Source: Symsagittifera roscoffensis (lineage: Eukaryota > Xenacoelomorpha > Acoela > Convolutidae). From it: DNA of 64,000 bases. This document shows, one piece after another, positions 62,725 through 64,000 of the stretch. Position 1 is the stretch's first letter; each line of letters opens with the position of its first letter. The notes beneath the pieces were generated by a model, which made no database searches, was not told the DNA's origin, and saw only the letters and a list, made by a program, of their open reading frames with translations. The stretch is taken from assembly GCF_963678635.1 (NCBI RefSeq), contig NC_087069.1:52860251-52924250 (forward strand), given 5' to 3'. The position numbers and the translations under genes were made by a program.

Positions 62725-63036
62725 ATGAATTATAAGAGAAACTTGACCGGAAAAACTTACAAGACTCCACTTTTCAGTAAGATTTTCAACAAGACAGGAA
62801 AAATATGGAAAAGAGGTGGAAATTTGTTGTTCTTCAAGTTGTCATCAATTTTGTTGGACGTGTTCTTCCAAGAATCAGAGTTTGCCTCAACGAACGAATT
62901 CTCAGACCCCGGACAACAACCCTGTCGACCGGACTTGATATGTACCACCCCTCTGTTTTCTGGGGGGAGTCTGTGTACCTATGATAGTGGGGGTCCTCTT
63001 TTCATGGCTCATTGTGGATCGTCAAAACCCAGGTGA
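62725..63036 (+). pseudogene. Possible trypsin-like serine protease fragment
   Basis: 103-residue open frame from an ATG. Near its end LICTTPLFSGGSLCTYDSGGPLF (DSGGPL at 62983-63000) resembles the active-site Ser region of S1 proteases (C...C.GDSGGPL), with Tyr in place of the usual Gly before Asp. No His or Asp of the triad is visible, and the gap lies upstream. A possible donor (CCCAG|GTGATG) follows. It could be a terminal exon or a fragment. The match rests on one motif. Confidence 0.35.
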
Positions 63037-64000
63037 TGAAAACAAAACACTTTCTCTAAACAACCCCATCAGGTGCGGATCTCGTTTATCTCGAGGAAGA
63101 GCAAATTGTCAAAAAAATTTGATCAATATATTGCGTTTTTTGGCGGGCGCACCCTAATAAAGTTATTATGTTTTGGCGCCAAAGAGCCCTTAGAAAAATG
63201 TTAGGGTTGGTCGGCCGGAAATGGATCGCACAAAAAGTACCAAAGAGGGTACCCTTTGCTTTGTGAAGCGGTCGAATACCAGAGGGAAGGATGAGGCCCA
63301 TACCCCCCTCCTCCCCTATATCCGACCCTGAACCCCATCGCCCCAAAAATTCTAAGCTTTTTTAAAAACTTTGCGGTTTGTCCGCCTCGAAAAGCATTTA
63401 AAAGAGGGAAAAAAGGGAGCATATTGTTGGTATCATATTTTTTTGCCTCAGTATATTTTTAGTTTGTTAACTTTAGGTGTGTTTATGGCGTAGCTAGCTT
63501 TGCCAAATCAAAAAGTTTTGGAAGTCTAATAAAATGCACCCATGGCTCATTTTTCGCAAGTGTGCCCTTCCATCTGAAATGGATCAAAGCTGTCATCAAA
63601 CAAAGCACAGAATCATCGGCATCGCCAACCTAGAAACGGACAAGACATACACCTAACAATTTTGAACAGTGACTTAGTGTCTTCAAAAAACAAACAATTT
63701 CAACTTGCAGAATCGTAGAAATCAATGACTTGCAGCTTCAAAAGGAGTTATCATTAACAGAGAAAAGCTTTTAACCTTCATTATTGACCAGTTTTGCATT
63801 AATACGGGGCCAAATTTGTGTAACTTGTGAATTGAAGGCGAATTCCGCAATAAAACGGCCATTCTGATTTTTCTGCGTGATTACTTTCATCGAGCCAAAA
63901 AAATTTAGCATCTATTAAAGTGACCTTTCAGTGACCCTTTAAGAGAAAGGTTTCAAATGGCTTTTGAAGAAAACTCCAGTGACATATCCAGCAAACACGG
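63037..64000. other. Right end, no gene recognised
   Basis: Somewhat less AT-rich around 63220-63340, with a CCCCCCTCCTCCCC stretch near 63304. Open frames on the minus strand are Gly-rich shadows of this composition. Nothing else is supported. Confidence 0.4.

Overview
The window is AT-rich animal DNA from an invertebrate. It is dominated by mobile elements and duplications rather than host genes. Two candidate introns of 68 and 72 bp with GT...AG ends would fit a compact-intron host such as a nematode, but this is weak evidence and I cannot name a species.

Layout. (1) 541-10420: a decayed Gypsy-type (Metaviridae) LTR retrotransposon. Its 5' part (flank, LTR, primer-binding site and most of gag) is tandemly duplicated. 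Gag, protease, reverse transcriptase, RNase H and integrase are recognisable but carry stops and frameshifts. (2) 10421-14800: AT-rich DNA with no supported gene. (3) 14801-38019: a roughly 1.02-kb host repeat present twice in tandem. The first copy is split by a 21.2-kb Polinton/Maverick, a virus-like DNA transposon, at 15655-36820. The second copy still carries the uninterrupted target site, so the element ends and the 6-bp target duplication GCCAAG can be read to the base. (4) 38160-40060: a degenerate 85-bp tandem repeat. (5) 43644-49412: a nearly perfect 2.88-kb tandem duplication. (6) 50654-52478: one plausible two-exon host gene. (7) 53385-62370: decayed pieces of a second, older Polinton (ATPase and integrase), partly organised as tandem units of about 1.46 kb. 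(8) 62423-62622: a 200-N assembly gap, followed by a possible trypsin-like protease fragment.

The Polinton. Reading leftward from about 28 kb, the minus strand carries two PC4-like ssDNA-binding candidates, a protein of unknown function, a DEDD-like nuclease candidate, a small membrane protein, the packaging ATPase, the integrase, the penton-like minor capsid protein, a basic core protein, the double-jelly-roll major capsid protein, a Cys-rich membrane protein and the adenain-like protease. The plus strand carries an unknown gene at 28.2 kb and the protein-primed DNA polymerase B at the right end. Three further minus-strand genes lie between 29.6 and 31.3 kb. Together these genes would cover replication, packaging, virion assembly and maturation, and integration.

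The most notable features are: a 3.9-kb internal tandem duplication that gives two intact ATPase genes and complementary decay of other genes; up to four genes with a PC4-like strand/helix pattern; an array of 60-bp repeats carrying CRE-like TGACGTCA palindromes in front of the polymerase gene; and a 23-nt exact copy of the subterminal TIR motif in the middle of the element. The polymerase and integrase genes are broken, so this copy is probably not autonomous.
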